A stretch of DNA of 64,000 nt from Cupidesulfovibrio sp000226255 (GTDB lineage Bacteria; Desulfobacterota; Desulfovibrionia; Desulfovibrionales; Desulfovibrionaceae), in contig NZ_AP036014.1 in NCBI RefSeq assembly GCF_003402415.2, forward strand, positions 3,658,001 to 3,722,000, in the 5' to 3' direction. The notes below the pieces were generated by a model. It was not told the origin of the DNA, did no database searches, and worked only from the letters and a program-made list of their open reading frames with translations. The number at the start of each line of letters is the position of its first letter. Position 1 is the first letter of the stretch. The translations under genes were made by a program, and so were the position numbers. Below, in pieces: positions 33,743 to 43,503 of the stretch.

Positions 33743-34656
33743 GACTTCTGACCCGCCTCCTGCGAAAGTACTACCGCCTGGTTACCGGACTCTGCTATCT
33801 GGACAAGCATCATCAGTGGCGCCCCTCTCCGCTGGGGCAGAGACTTATCCCAATCCTGCCTTCCCCGGCCGTCGAATGGGATAACGGCCAAGAACTGCGC
33901 CCTGTACTTTCCAGCCGGATCTGGGCCCAGCGCTGCGGACAGGGACATCATGAGCAGGCGCTGGACCAGCTCATCGCCCGCTGCCTCAAGCCCGGTGACG
34001 TTGTCATCGATGTCGGCGCACAGGTGGGACTGACTGCCGTTCAGGAAGCGCTCGCGGTTGGACCGTCAGGCATGGTCGTGGCCCTTGAACCGTCCCCCCT
34101 CAATTTCCCGTTCCTTTGCAAGGCGTTGCAGCTGAACAACTGCACCTGGACCACCCCGCTCAACCTGGCCGCCGGAGCACAAGAGGGAATGCTGGGTTTT
34201 TCCCACGAAGCGCGGGCCGGATTGATCCAGCGGGTTGCTGGCCAGGATCATGAAATACTCATCCCGGTCGTCAGGGTGGACGATATCGTCAGAGAGCACT
34301 CCTTGCCTGCCGTGGATTTCGTCAAGATCGATGTTGATGGACCGGAAATGGACGTCGTTTACGGGATGGAAAACCTGCTCACGGGTGAAAAGCCACCATT
34401 CCTCTGCGTTGAATGCTCACGCTACTGGGAACGTTTTAATTGCAGTTTCGAGCACGCGTTCAATTGGTTTACCGAGCGCGGTTTCTCGATTTGGCAGGCT
34501 CATCGGAGCGACTCCGGGTTGGAAAAAATCGAATCCCCTGACGCGCTGCCCCCAGGGTGGGGCACGCAAAAGGGTCTTTCCTTCAATTTCTACTGCTTCA
34601 AGACTGATTGTCACGCCGACAGGCTTGCAAACATGGGCGTAGCGCTGAATCCATGA
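33739..34656 (+). CDS. FkbM-family methyltransferase
   Basis: A 305-residue methyltransferase. GDVVIDVGAQVGLTAVQEAL (about 91-110) is the SAM-binding loop; VVALEPSPLNFPFLCKAL follows, and VDFVKIDVDGPEMDVVYGME (about 193-212) is the FkbM hallmark. Such enzymes methylate sugar hydroxyls in capsules and O-antigens. Starts by ATGA overlap with the previous methyltransferase and ends by ATGA overlap with the ABC exporter, so the three are translated together. Confidence 0.85.
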   Translation: MRLLTRLLRKYYRLVTGLCYLDKHHQWRPSPLGQRLIPILPSPAVEWDNGQELRPVLSSRIWAQRCGQGHHEQALDQLIARCLKPGDVVIDVGAQVGLTAVQEALAVGPSGMVVALEPSPLNFPFLCKALQLNNCTWTTPLNLAAGAQEGMLGFSHEARAGLIQRVAGQDHEILIPVVRVDDIVREHSLPAVDFVKIDVDGPEMDVVYGMENLLTGEKPPFLCVECSRYWERFNCSFEHAFNWFTERGFSIWQAHRSDSGLEKIESPDALPPGWGTQKGLSFNFYCFKTDCHADRLANMGVALNP

Positions 34657-36503
34657 TCGAATCCTTCAAATTGATGCTTCGAGCGTTCGGGCCAGCTCGC
34701 AGCCGCCTGTTCTTGGCACTTGGATTGATGGTTGCCAGCGCGCTTCTTGAGAGCATGTCCGGGCTGTTGTTTCTTCCCATTCTGGAAGTGATGTCCGACG
34801 CCAATGCCGCCTCGGACAGACAAAGCGGCGCCCTTAAGGTCATCATCAACACGCTGCATTCATTTGGAATCAACGACATATTCGGCGCACTATGCGCAAT
34901 CCTTATATTCACCTACTTCTTCAAGTCGTTCTTTTCCATAGCTAGCCTCAGCTTCAACGCCGCAACGGCGGAAAGAGTGCGCCTGCACTGGTTGGAACTA
35001 TTGGGACAGCGCTATCTTTTTGCGCCATATGCGGTCATTGCCGCTCAACGACACGGAACTATTGCCAACAACATCATTCGCGAGACCACAGAGGTATCGC
35101 GGTTCCTCAACTTTTATCTCACCTACCTGATCAACTTCTTCATGGTGTGCTTTCTCGTGGGAAGCATGGCGATTGTGGACTGGCGTGTAGTTGCGGTGTT
35201 CGGAACCCTGATCAGCCTGGTTGTCATTCCCATCAGAAAGCTTCTGTTTGGCACCGCATCCCGACTCGGCAAGGAAAGCATCAGGCTTTCCCAGTCGATT
35301 ATCGGCTATGTGTACGAAACGGCGTCGGCACAGCGCGAAATTCGCCTGTTCGGCGCTGAACGGCTCAGAATCACAGGCATCCGCTCGATAATGGCGCAGC
35401 TCACCCGCGTCTTCATTCTTACCCAGATCATCAAAGGGCTGCCGCAGCCAGTCGGGGAATTCATCTTCATCACCGTCGGCGGCGGCATGCTCTACGCGCT
35501 GCATATATACGCCCCCGACCAACTGGCGCTCGTCCTGCCCAAAATAGCCTTCTTCGCGCTGGCCCTGGTCCGCCTCATGGCGGCCCAAAGTCAGCTGGTT
35601 TCCATCAAGGTGGCCTATTCAAACAAGGTTCCTTCCGTGCATTTGGTCTTTGAACTGCTTGAAGACCCGAGGCTGGCCGCCGAGCAGCCAGACGACAACG
35701 ACAAGATGCCCGCGCCCAAATTCGAAGGGCTGACTTTCGACGCGGTGTCCTTTGGCTATTCGGACGACCGGCAGGTACTTCACGATGTGACTGCATCGAT
35801 CCCCGCAGGCAAAACAACCTACCTTCTGGGCTCTTCCGGGGCGGGGAAGAGCACCATCCTGGATATGATCGGCCGCTTCTACAGCCCGACATCGGGTTCC
35901 ATCGCCATGGCCGGTCACGATATATCCGACTACGACATCAAAAGCTGGCGCAACAAACTAGGCTACGTTTCGCAAGAAGCCGTCATCTTCACCGGGTCGC
36001 TCCGCGACAACATCCGCCTTGGGCGGCAACATGTGACAGATCGTGAAGTAGAGGCCGCGGCGGAACTTGCCGGCCTGCTGCCACTGCTGGGCACGCGACC
36101 GGAAGGGCTTGATACAATTGTTGGCGATCGCGGGTTGGAGCTTTCGGGAGGACAACGCAAGCGTATCGCCATCGCTCGCGCACTTGCCGGCAGCCCGGAA
36201 CTTCTCATTCTTGACGAAGCCACGACCTCGTTTGAAGAAAATCTTGAGCAGTCCATCATCCTTGCAATCAGACAGGCGCTGCCAGGCATCACCATTCTTG
36301 TCGTGACGCACCGCATAAATACCGCGAAACACGGCGACTGCGTTCTAGTGCTGGACAACGGACGTATCGTGGCGAATGGCGCGTATGACATGGTGCGCGA
36401 ACAGGTTGAAAGCCTGCTTGCCACAATCGATCCGAAAGAGCTCAAAGCAAGTCACGCCGTATTCAGAAACAACGCGAGCAATGCTGATGATACCGATAAA
36501 TGA
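34653..36503 (+). CDS. ABC exporter, MsbA/PglK-like (fused permease and ATPase)
   Basis: A 616-residue half-transporter. Six membrane segments fill residues about 15-320. The ATPase has GSSGAGKSTILDMIG (Walker A, about 395-409), a Q-loop in YVSQEAVIF, signature LSGGQRKRIAIARAL, Walker B LLILDEATTSFEE and a His switch in VVTHR. In a glycan operon without visible Wzx, Wzy or Wzm/Wzt, this is the best candidate to flip lipid-linked oligosaccharides, like PglK. The start ATG overlaps the FkbM stop. A 15-residue longer frame exists upstream but lies in the previous gene. Confidence 0.88.
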   Translation: MIESFKLMLRAFGPARSRLFLALGLMVASALLESMSGLLFLPILEVMSDANAASDRQSGALKVIINTLHSFGINDIFGALCAILIFTYFFKSFFSIASLSFNAATAERVRLHWLELLGQRYLFAPYAVIAAQRHGTIANNIIRETTEVSRFLNFYLTYLINFFMVCFLVGSMAIVDWRVVAVFGTLISLVVIPIRKLLFGTASRLGKESIRLSQSIIGYVYETASAQREIRLFGAERLRITGIRSIMAQLTRVFILTQIIKGLPQPVGEFIFITVGGGMLYALHIYAPDQLALVLPKIAFFALALVRLMAAQSQLVSIKVAYSNKVPSVHLVFELLEDPRLAAEQPDDNDKMPAPKFEGLTFDAVSFGYSDDRQVLHDVTASIPAGKTTYLLGSSGAGKSTILDMIGRFYSPTSGSIAMAGHDISDYDIKSWRNKLGYVSQEAVIFTGSLRDNIRLGRQHVTDREVEAAAELAGLLPLLGTRPEGLDTIVGDRGLELSGGQRKRIAIARALAGSPELLILDEATTSFEENLEQSIILAIRQALPGITILVVTHRINTAKHGDCVLVLDNGRIVANGAYDMVREQVESLLATIDPKELKASHAVFRNNASNADDTDK

Positions 36504-37230
36504 GGAAAAGACCCTCGGGCTCATCCCGGCCCGAGGCGGGTCGAAGTCACTTCGGCTCAAGAATATCCATCCACTCTGCGGAAAACCGCTGATAAGCTAC
36601 TGCATTGCAGCGGCAAAACACGCAATGCAATCCTCGCTTGGTGGACTGGCATGTTCGACGGATCATCCCGATATCGCGGCTTGCTGCAAAAAGTACGGCG
36701 TCTCCGTCATTGACAGGCCGGCAGAGCTTGCCACGGATGAGTCACTGACCGAAGAGGCCGTGGTGCACGCGCTGCATGTTCTGCAGCAGCAGGATGGTGA
36801 GGCACCCGGCATCATTGTGCTGCTGCAACCCACCTCTCCGTTCGTGCTACCGGAGCATATCGACGGCCTTGTCAAGCTGCTCAAGGAAGACAAGAGCCTG
36901 GACACCGCACTCACCATTGCCGACATTCCGCACAACCTGCACGCATGGAACCAGCGCAGCTTTGAAAACGGGCACGTGCGATTCCGTTATGAGAAAGAAC
37001 GGCAAGCCGCATACAACAAGCAGCTGAAGCCCAAGAATTATCGTTTCGGCAACCTTGTTGCGTTCCGCGCAAGCTCCATTCTCTCCGGAAATCGATGCTT
37101 CGGGCTCAACCAGGCAGGCCTCGTGATAGAACGCCCGTACGCGCATGACGTGGACGGCCCTGAAGACTTCGCTTATGCGGAGTTTCTGATCGAACGCCAA
37201 CTGATCCACATCCCTGACGACATCACGTAG
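36481..37230 (+). CDS. CMP-nonulosonic acid cytidylyltransferase (NeuA-like), cassette 1
   Basis: A 249-residue enzyme activating a sialic-type acid with CTP. LGLIPARGGSKSLRLKNIHP (about 11-30) is the P-loop-like nucleotide motif of NeuA/KdsB, followed by VLLQPTSPF and AHDVDGPEDFAYAE (metal-binding Asp residues). The ATG at 36481 lies 23 bases inside the ABC gene; ATG 36487 is an alternative. It is separated from its likely partners NeuB and NeuC (cassette 1) by eight genes, and cassette 2 has its own copy. Confidence 0.87.
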   Translation: MLMIPINEEKTLGLIPARGGSKSLRLKNIHPLCGKPLISYCIAAAKHAMQSSLGGLACSTDHPDIAACCKKYGVSVIDRPAELATDESLTEEAVVHALHVLQQQDGEAPGIIVLLQPTSPFVLPEHIDGLVKLLKEDKSLDTALTIADIPHNLHAWNQRSFENGHVRFRYEKERQAAYNKQLKPKNYRFGNLVAFRASSILSGNRCFGLNQAGLVIERPYAHDVDGPEDFAYAEFLIERQLIHIPDDIT

Positions 37231-38750
37231 TGCGGAAGCCGGACCATCACATGCCACCCAACGCCCAGAAACACACGCCGCACGTTCTCGTGTTTGCCTA
37301 CCGTCCGTTTGACATACGCACGCTCGTGTTCTCGGGCGTTATCGAAGAAATGGCGAACCATGTCGACGTAACTTTGCTTGTCCCCACAAACCTGGCTGAC
37401 GGGTTGCGACAGGCCGCAGGCAGCAAGGCCAAGGTACTGGCGCTGCCTGCGGGGCTCGGCAAATCGCGGGGAGACAACAGTCTCAGTTCCGATCCAGTTC
37501 GCGGTCGCAGGGCTCTCAATGCCATGCTTGCACTGGCGGCTGAACTGACATACGCGAGTGGCGACCTGCCCGAAAACGCTTCCGGCAGAATCATGCGCAG
37601 CGAAGTCGCACGCAGCATGAAAGCCAAGCCTTGGGGCAAACAACTGCTGGACATCGCGACACTCGCCATGGCCAATGCGGGTGGCAATTGCAGGTGCTTT
37701 CGACGCGCCATCCAATTAGGATACAGGATGACGTGTCATTCCAGCGGATTCGACGCCATCCTGAGAGACACTTCCCCGGACCTGCTCGTCACAGCCAGCG
37801 CAGGGCTCGCACTTGACGGGCAAATCATGTGCGCCGCCAAGGCGCTGCAAATTCCCATCGCCACCGTGGTGCAAAGCTGGGACAAAACGTCCACCAAGGG
37901 CTACCCCCCGGTACACCCGGATTACATGCTGGTCTGGAGCCATCTTACCCGCCAGGAGGCCATCCACTATCTGGACATGCCGCCTGAACACGTCTTCGTC
38001 GACGGGGCGCCAGGGTGGGATTCCATGTTCAACGCCTCCCCTTCGTGCACGCGCGAAGAGTTCCTGCACAAGCATGGCCTGGCTGCCGACACCGCCAACC
38101 TCATATACGTGTCGCTCGGCTATCCTGCGTACCACGACGGCAATCTCTGTCTTGTCAAACATCTAGTCGAAGGACTCCTGACACAGGCATTCCCACCTCG
38201 CACCGGCCTATTGCTGCGCCCGCATCCCGCCTTTCACGATGAACAGCAACTACTTCATCAATACCACGACATCGCGAGGAGCCTACCGCATGGCCGTGCC
38301 GCAATGCCAATACCGGTCAGGGTGACGTACGGTGCGGACTACTTTCTTGATGCTCGCGACGGGCAAGATCTTATTGATATGTTCCACCATTGCGACGCCT
38401 GTGTCGAAGTTGCCTCCACACAGATGATCGAAGCGGCAATTTTCGACAAACCGATTATCGACATTGCGTTCGGCACATGGAAGACATCCATATACGACAT
38501 TCCTCTCAAGCAGCTAACCTTGCAACACCTGGAAAGAATATTCGCCACAAACGGCGTGACCCGCGTATTCTCACCAGAGCATCTTGCCCCCACGATCGCC
38601 GCCGAGCTTGCCTCACCACAACGGCTCAAGCACGAGCGCGAACAGATGGTGCAGCAGGAAGTTTCAGTCAACCGAGGCACCGCCGCAGCTGCTGTTGCAG
38701 CGCGGCTCTGCGAGCTTGCAGAGCACGGCTTGGGAGGCCCACGTGAATAG
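37230..38750 (+). CDS. GT-B-like surface carbohydrate biosynthesis protein
   Basis: A 506-residue cytoplasmic protein. The C-terminal half resembles CDP-glycerol phosphotransferase-like GT-B enzymes: YVSLGYPAYHDG, GLLLRPHPAFHDEQQLL (about 329-345) and CVEVASTQMIEAAIFDKP (about 390-407), which fit a nucleotide-donor site. The N-terminal half (FAYRPFDIRTLVF) is not recognised. The GTG at 37230 shares a base with the preceding stop; ATG 37251 is an alternative start. It may transfer a nonulosonic acid, given the flanking NeuA and NeuB, but that is inference. Confidence 0.6.
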   Translation: MRKPDHHMPPNAQKHTPHVLVFAYRPFDIRTLVFSGVIEEMANHVDVTLLVPTNLADGLRQAAGSKAKVLALPAGLGKSRGDNSLSSDPVRGRRALNAMLALAAELTYASGDLPENASGRIMRSEVARSMKAKPWGKQLLDIATLAMANAGGNCRCFRRAIQLGYRMTCHSSGFDAILRDTSPDLLVTASAGLALDGQIMCAAKALQIPIATVVQSWDKTSTKGYPPVHPDYMLVWSHLTRQEAIHYLDMPPEHVFVDGAPGWDSMFNASPSCTREEFLHKHGLAADTANLIYVSLGYPAYHDGNLCLVKHLVEGLLTQAFPPRTGLLLRPHPAFHDEQQLLHQYHDIARSLPHGRAAMPIPVRVTYGADYFLDARDGQDLIDMFHHCDACVEVASTQMIEAAIFDKPIIDIAFGTWKTSIYDIPLKQLTLQHLERIFATNGVTRVFSPEHLAPTIAAELASPQRLKHEREQMVQQEVSVNRGTAAAAVAARLCELAEHGLGGPRE

Positions 38751-39801
38751 CGATATCATGATCGCCGGGAAGGCGATCCAGAATGACAACAAGCCATTCC
38801 TGATCGCCGAGGTTGCCCAGGCTCACGATGGCTCCCTGGGAATGGCGCACGCCTTCGTCTCGGCGGCAGCAGTCGCCGGGGCCGACGCGATCAAATTCCA
38901 GACACACATCGCCAGTGCCGAATCCACGCGCGACGAGCCCTTCCGGGTGCTCTTTTCAAAACAGGACGCCACCAGATATGATTACTGGAAGCGCATGGAA
39001 TTCACGCCGGAGCAATGGCAGGGCTTGGCGGAACATGCCCGTGAATGCGGCCTGGTGTTCCTGTCTTCGCCATTCTCTGTAGCCGCCGTACGGCTGCTTG
39101 ACCAGCTGGGAACCCCTGCATGGAAAATCGGCTCGGGAGAACTCCGCTCGACGGACATGATGCAGGCCATCCTTGCAACGGGAAAACCGATCCTGCTTTC
39201 CACAGGAATGGCGAGCTACACGGAACTGGATCAACTGGCAGCAGGCTTCCGCTGCGACGGATCGCCGTTCGCCATGTTCCAGTGCACCAGCAAGTATCCT
39301 TCCTGTCTTGAGGAAGTGGGGCTCAACGTTCTTCAGGAATTCCGCAAACGGTATGCCTGCCCGGTCGGCCTGTCCGACCACACGGGAAGAACTGAACCGG
39401 CAATGGCGGCAATGGCCCGGGGCGCAGCAATGGTAGAGGTACACGTCACCTTCCATCGCAGCATGTTCGGGCCCGACGTGCCTGCCTCCCTTACGTTCGA
39501 GGAATTCGCCACCCTCGCGGCCTTTCGTGATGCGCTGGAAGTCATGCGTACGCACCCCGTCGATAAGGACGCCTTGGCGCACTCCCTGGCGGATTCGCGC
39601 AGGATTTTCGGCAAAAGCGTCGCACCCGTTCGCGACCTGCCCACAGGCACGGTCCTTGACCTGTCCATGCTCACGCTGAAGAAACCGGCAACGGGCATCC
39701 CTCCTGAACATCTTGATTCCCTGCAGGGACGCCGCCTACGCAGAAACATCACCGCAGACCGGCTGCTACAGTGGAGCGACCTAGATGACAACAACGCATG
39801 A
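38743..39801 (+). CDS. NeuB-family nonulosonic acid synthase, cassette 2
   Basis: A 352-residue paralogue of the synthase at 26128, with FLIAEVAQAHDGSLGMAHAF (about 18-37), GADAIKFQTH, WKIGSGELRSTDM, GLSDHTGRTEP, EVHVTF and a C-terminal SAF domain (GKSVAPVRDLPTGTVL). Alignment by eye shows it is well diverged from cassette 1, so it likely makes a different nonulosonic acid. The GTG at 38743 has GGGAGG five bases upstream and overlaps the preceding stop. The next gene starts 17 bases before its end. Confidence 0.87.
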   Translation: MNSDIMIAGKAIQNDNKPFLIAEVAQAHDGSLGMAHAFVSAAAVAGADAIKFQTHIASAESTRDEPFRVLFSKQDATRYDYWKRMEFTPEQWQGLAEHARECGLVFLSSPFSVAAVRLLDQLGTPAWKIGSGELRSTDMMQAILATGKPILLSTGMASYTELDQLAAGFRCDGSPFAMFQCTSKYPSCLEEVGLNVLQEFRKRYACPVGLSDHTGRTEPAMAAMARGAAMVEVHVTFHRSMFGPDVPASLTFEEFATLAAFRDALEVMRTHPVDKDALAHSLADSRRIFGKSVAPVRDLPTGTVLDLSMLTLKKPATGIPPEHLDSLQGRRLRRNITADRLLQWSDLDDNNA

Positions 39802-40972
39802 TTCGGCAGAACATAACATGAGAAAAATCTGCATCGTAGTGAACAGCAGGGCGAATTACGCGCGCATCAAATCCGTCATTCTTGCTGTACAAGAGCATCC
39901 GCAGCTTGAACTGCAGCTTATTGTCGGGGCATCAGCCCTGCTGGATCGCTTCGGCCGTGTCATCGACATCATCAGGAGTGATGGCATCAAAGAATCCGCC
40001 GTTGTCTACATGGCCCTTGAAGGCGATACGCCCGCAAACATGGTAAAATCGACAGCTCTCGGCATGATAGAACTCTCGACGCTTTTCGAGCAGACGAAGC
40101 CTGATGTTGTCCTGACGGTCGCAGACAGACATGAGACGCTGGCAACAGCGGTGTCTGCAAGCTATATGAACATCCCCCTGGCGCACACGCAGGGGGGTGA
40201 AGAGACAGGGTCGATCGACGAGTGCGTTCGTCATGCCATCACAAAACTGGCGCACGTGCACTTCCCTGCGACGGCCAAGGCACGTGATACGCTGCTCCGC
40301 ATGGGAGAGGCCCCCGACAAGGTCTTCCTTACCGGATGCCCGGCCATGGACATCGTGACATCACTTGCCTCGACCAAGCTCGACCAGGATTTTTTCGCAC
40401 GGAATCCCGGGGTCGGAAATTCCATCGACCCGCTGAAGCCATACATTGTGGTGCTGCAACATCCTGTTACCACTGAATACGGCTCGGCCTACGCACAAAT
40501 CGACGAGACGCTGAACGCCATCCTGTCACAGCAAGTACAGACAGTCTGGCTCTGGCCCAACATCGATGCCGGTACAGACCAGATCTCAAAGCGGTTGCGC
40601 CAGTTCCGTGAAAGCCGCAGCAGCCACCCCGTGTTCTTTGTAAAGAATCTTTCCGCTGAAGATTATGTGCGGCTCATCGACAATTGCGCCTGCCTCGTCG
40701 GCAACTCCTCATCCGCCCTACGCGAAGGCGCCTTGCTCGGCGTGCCGGCCGTCAACATCGGCACCCGCCAGTCCAACCGCGAGCATGGGCCCAACGTTGT
40801 GCACGCGCCCTACGCCCATGACGCCATCGACTTGGCCATCAGGCAGCAGATGGCGCATGGCAAATACCAAAGCAACGCCCTGTACGGCGACGGCCATGCT
40901 GGCAAGCGCATTGCCGATATCCTGGCCTCCGTAACCCTAGACATCCGCAAGCGGCTGGTGTTCAGCAACTAA
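39785..40972 (+). CDS. NeuC-like UDP-sugar 2-epimerase (hydrolysing), cassette 2
   Basis: A 395-residue homologue of the epimerase at 27147 (ICIVVNSRANYARIKSVI versus ICIVLTARGNYAKMKTVM). It has VLTVADRHETLATAVSAS, HTQGGEETGSIDECVRHAIT and NSSSALREGALLGVPAVNIG. HTQGGE replaces the HVEGGE of cassette 1, within the active-site loop, which may reflect another substrate. Starts by overlap with NeuB (GGAGC eight bases upstream); ATG 39821 is an alternative. Supplies the hexosamine for the second NeuB. Confidence 0.86.
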   Translation: MTTTHDSAEHNMRKICIVVNSRANYARIKSVILAVQEHPQLELQLIVGASALLDRFGRVIDIIRSDGIKESAVVYMALEGDTPANMVKSTALGMIELSTLFEQTKPDVVLTVADRHETLATAVSASYMNIPLAHTQGGEETGSIDECVRHAITKLAHVHFPATAKARDTLLRMGEAPDKVFLTGCPAMDIVTSLASTKLDQDFFARNPGVGNSIDPLKPYIVVLQHPVTTEYGSAYAQIDETLNAILSQQVQTVWLWPNIDAGTDQISKRLRQFRESRSSHPVFFVKNLSAEDYVRLIDNCACLVGNSSSALREGALLGVPAVNIGTRQSNREHGPNVVHAPYAHDAIDLAIRQQMAHGKYQSNALYGDGHAGKRIADILASVTLDIRKRLVFSN

Positions 40973-40996
40973 TCCGATACAGGCAAAGGATACGCA

Positions 40997-42808
40997 ATGT
41001 GCGGCATTGCAGGCATATTTGGCCCGGCACTCACATTCCACGCTCTCGAGGCCATGACTACGGCGCTCCATCATCGGGGCCCTGACGCGCGCGGTACATA
41101 CTGCATTCCGGATCAATCCATCGGGCTTGCCCACACCAGGCTCAGCATTCTCGACCTGAGCCCGCAGGGGCTGCAGCCCATGGCGGATGCCACCGGCCAG
41201 CGCCACCTCGTCTTCAATGGCGAAATCTACAACTACCTAGAACTGCGTGAAATTCTAAGCGAATATCCATTTCGCTCCAACTCGGACACCGAAGTCATCC
41301 TGGCGGCTTACGACAAATGGGGAGTGGAGTGCCTTTCCCGTTTCGTGGGGATGTTTTCCTTCGCCCTGTGGGACGCTAAAGCCAGCGTGCTGTTCTGCGC
41401 GCGTGACCGGCTGGGCATCAAGCCCTTTCTCTATTCCTGGGACGGCAGGACGTTCCGTTTCGCTTCCGAGGCAAAGGCGCTGTTCGCCGCTGGCGTGGAT
41501 TCGCGCCCGAACCACGAAACCTTCGCCACCTATCTGGCGCACGGGCTTTACGACCACTCGGACGCTACGTTCTTCGCACAGGTCCACTCGCTTCCTGCGG
41601 GACATTTCATGCTGCTGACACCGGCCAGCGCCCCCGCCCCCAGACAATACTGGAGCGTGCGCATTCCAGATGCCTGCGACGTGGCACCCATCAGGGAAGA
41701 AGAAGCCATTGAGAGACTCGGCGACCTGCTGCTCGACGCGGTGCGCATACGGCTACGCTCGGATGTTCCGCTGGGGCTGAACTTCAGTGGTGGCCTGGAT
41801 TCCTTCACCCTGATGAGCATCATGGAGCAGCTGAGCCCCCTCAACCAGCGACTTGATGCAAGCACTGCCTGCTTCCGGGAGCCGCAGTACGACGAGACCT
41901 GGTTCACCAGACGGCTGATGGACCAGGAAAGATGGAATTCTTTCGAAATCCCCACAGCGCCCGGCGAAATTCCGGGCCTCATGCACGAGGCACTGTGGCA
42001 TCAGGAGGCCCCCATTGGTGGCGTCTCGACGCTGGCGTACCACAAGCTGCACCGCGAACACCGCAAGCGCGGGGTTGTCGTCCAGCTTGAAGCGCAGGGT
42101 GTCGACGAACTCTTTGGCGGGTATGCCTACTACTCCAGATTGGCCGCCGGAACGCAGAGCATTGACGCATGGCTGGGCGCCAACACCTATCAGGACGCCT
42201 CCCCGTTTCTTGCGCCAGAGGTTCTCGCCCCGGATTTTGCCAGGCTCGGCAACCCGGTCCTGCCGGACAGGCCATCCACTCTGGCCGCCCCGCTGGAACA
42301 AGCCCTCAAGATCGACCTCATCTACCGCAAGCTGCCTCGCGTCCTGCGCATGAATGACCGACTCTCCATGGCCAGCGGCATAGAACTGCGAGAGCCCTTT
42401 CTGGATCACCGCCTCGTCGAGTTCACGTTCACCTTGCCCAGCAGCCTCAAGATACGCGATGGCGTGTCCAAGTACCTTGTCCGCCGGCTGATTGCCGGAA
42501 GGCACCCGGAAAAGGCGGCACTCCTTCAGACCAAGCGGGCGGTTGTGGCACCCCAGAGAGAATGGCTGCGCGGGCCACTGGCATCTTGGGTGGGTGATCT
42601 GCTGCATTCCGCGGCACTGCGCGACTGCGGCTATTTTCACATCCCGGCACTGCAGAACAGGTTTCGGAACTACCTTGCGCACGGGGCCGACAACAGCTTC
42701 TTCCTGTGGCAATGGTGCAACATCGCCCTTTGGTTCGAAGCCTTCGGCAAACTTGCACACACCACCGCGCAAGCGCGCACGGAGCAACCATGCGCATTCT
42801 CGGCCTGA
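40997..42808 (+). CDS. Asparagine synthase-type amidotransferase (AsnB family)
   Basis: A 603-residue glutamine-dependent enzyme. MCGIAGIFGP gives the N-terminal nucleophile Cys2, with HHRGPDARG and FNGEIYN completing the glutaminase (about 1-190). The synthetase domain has LNFSGGLDSFTLMSIM (about 257-272, PPi loop) and LRMNDRLSMASGIELREPFLD. Within a nonulosonic acid cassette its acceptor is more likely a sugar carboxylate (as suggested for O-antigen AsnB homologues such as WbpS) than aspartate. The gene is intact; the next one starts 19 bases before its end. Confidence 0.85.
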   Translation: MCGIAGIFGPALTFHALEAMTTALHHRGPDARGTYCIPDQSIGLAHTRLSILDLSPQGLQPMADATGQRHLVFNGEIYNYLELREILSEYPFRSNSDTEVILAAYDKWGVECLSRFVGMFSFALWDAKASVLFCARDRLGIKPFLYSWDGRTFRFASEAKALFAAGVDSRPNHETFATYLAHGLYDHSDATFFAQVHSLPAGHFMLLTPASAPAPRQYWSVRIPDACDVAPIREEEAIERLGDLLLDAVRIRLRSDVPLGLNFSGGLDSFTLMSIMEQLSPLNQRLDASTACFREPQYDETWFTRRLMDQERWNSFEIPTAPGEIPGLMHEALWHQEAPIGGVSTLAYHKLHREHRKRGVVVQLEAQGVDELFGGYAYYSRLAAGTQSIDAWLGANTYQDASPFLAPEVLAPDFARLGNPVLPDRPSTLAAPLEQALKIDLIYRKLPRVLRMNDRLSMASGIELREPFLDHRLVEFTFTLPSSLKIRDGVSKYLVRRLIAGRHPEKAALLQTKRAVVAPQREWLRGPLASWVGDLLHSAALRDCGYFHIPALQNRFRNYLAHGADNSFFLWQWCNIALWFEAFGKLAHTTAQARTEQPCAFSA

Positions 42809-43503
42809 TCAATGCCCGGGGCGGCTCCAAGGGCGTCCCCAGGAAAAATGTCCGCCCGCTGATGGGAATTCCCCTTATCGCTCATGCGATTCGTGTCGGA
42901 CTGCGCTCTTCGTCGGTCAACCACCTCCTGGTGTCGACCGACGATCACGAAATCGCAACCGTGGCACGCGAACATGGCGCGGACGTGCCTTTCATGCGCC
43001 CGATCGAACTTGCGACGTCCACCGCTCTTCAGATAGACGCCATCCGGCATGCCCTTTCGTTTCTTGAGGATCGCGGCGAACACTTCGATGCCGTCCTGCT
43101 GCTGCAGCCGACCACACCCTTCCGCCTCACAGAGGATATCGAAGGTGCCGTGGCCCTCATGAATGCCAGCGGCGCCGAAACGGTGATCAGCGTTGCCGAT
43201 GTATCGGGGCATCATCCCCTCACCTGCTACACGGGCAACCCCGAAACGGGGCTTTCCCCCATGCTTCCGGCAAACCCTGCCGGCGTCAGGCGCCAGGATT
43301 TTGCCCCCGTGTGGTGGCGCAATGGCGCGATCTACCTCATGCGCCGAGACGTCATCATGGATAGGAAATCGCTTTATGGGTCGTCCGTGCTGGGTTACGT
43401 CATGCCACCGGAGCGCAGCATCAACATAGACGTCCCCCTGGATTGGGTGATCGCGGAAGCCGTGGGGGGGTGGCTGGTTGAGCAAGGGCTGTGGCAGCCA
43501 TGA
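42790..43503 (+). CDS. CMP-nonulosonic acid cytidylyltransferase (NeuA-like), cassette 2
   Basis: A 237-residue enzyme with ILGLINARGGSKGVPRKNVR (about 3-22), LLVSTDDHEIA, VLLLQPTTPF and INIDVPLDWVIAE. The CTP-binding signature is closer to classical NeuA than that of cassette 1. The ATG at 42790 has GGAGC five bases upstream and lies in the end of asnB. Its stop overlaps the next ATG. It activates the product of the second NeuB for transfer. Confidence 0.88.
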   Translation: MRILGLINARGGSKGVPRKNVRPLMGIPLIAHAIRVGLRSSSVNHLLVSTDDHEIATVAREHGADVPFMRPIELATSTALQIDAIRHALSFLEDRGEHFDAVLLLQPTTPFRLTEDIEGAVALMNASGAETVISVADVSGHHPLTCYTGNPETGLSPMLPANPAGVRRQDFAPVWWRNGAIYLMRRDVIMDRKSLYGSSVLGYVMPPERSINIDVPLDWVIAEAVGGWLVEQGLWQP

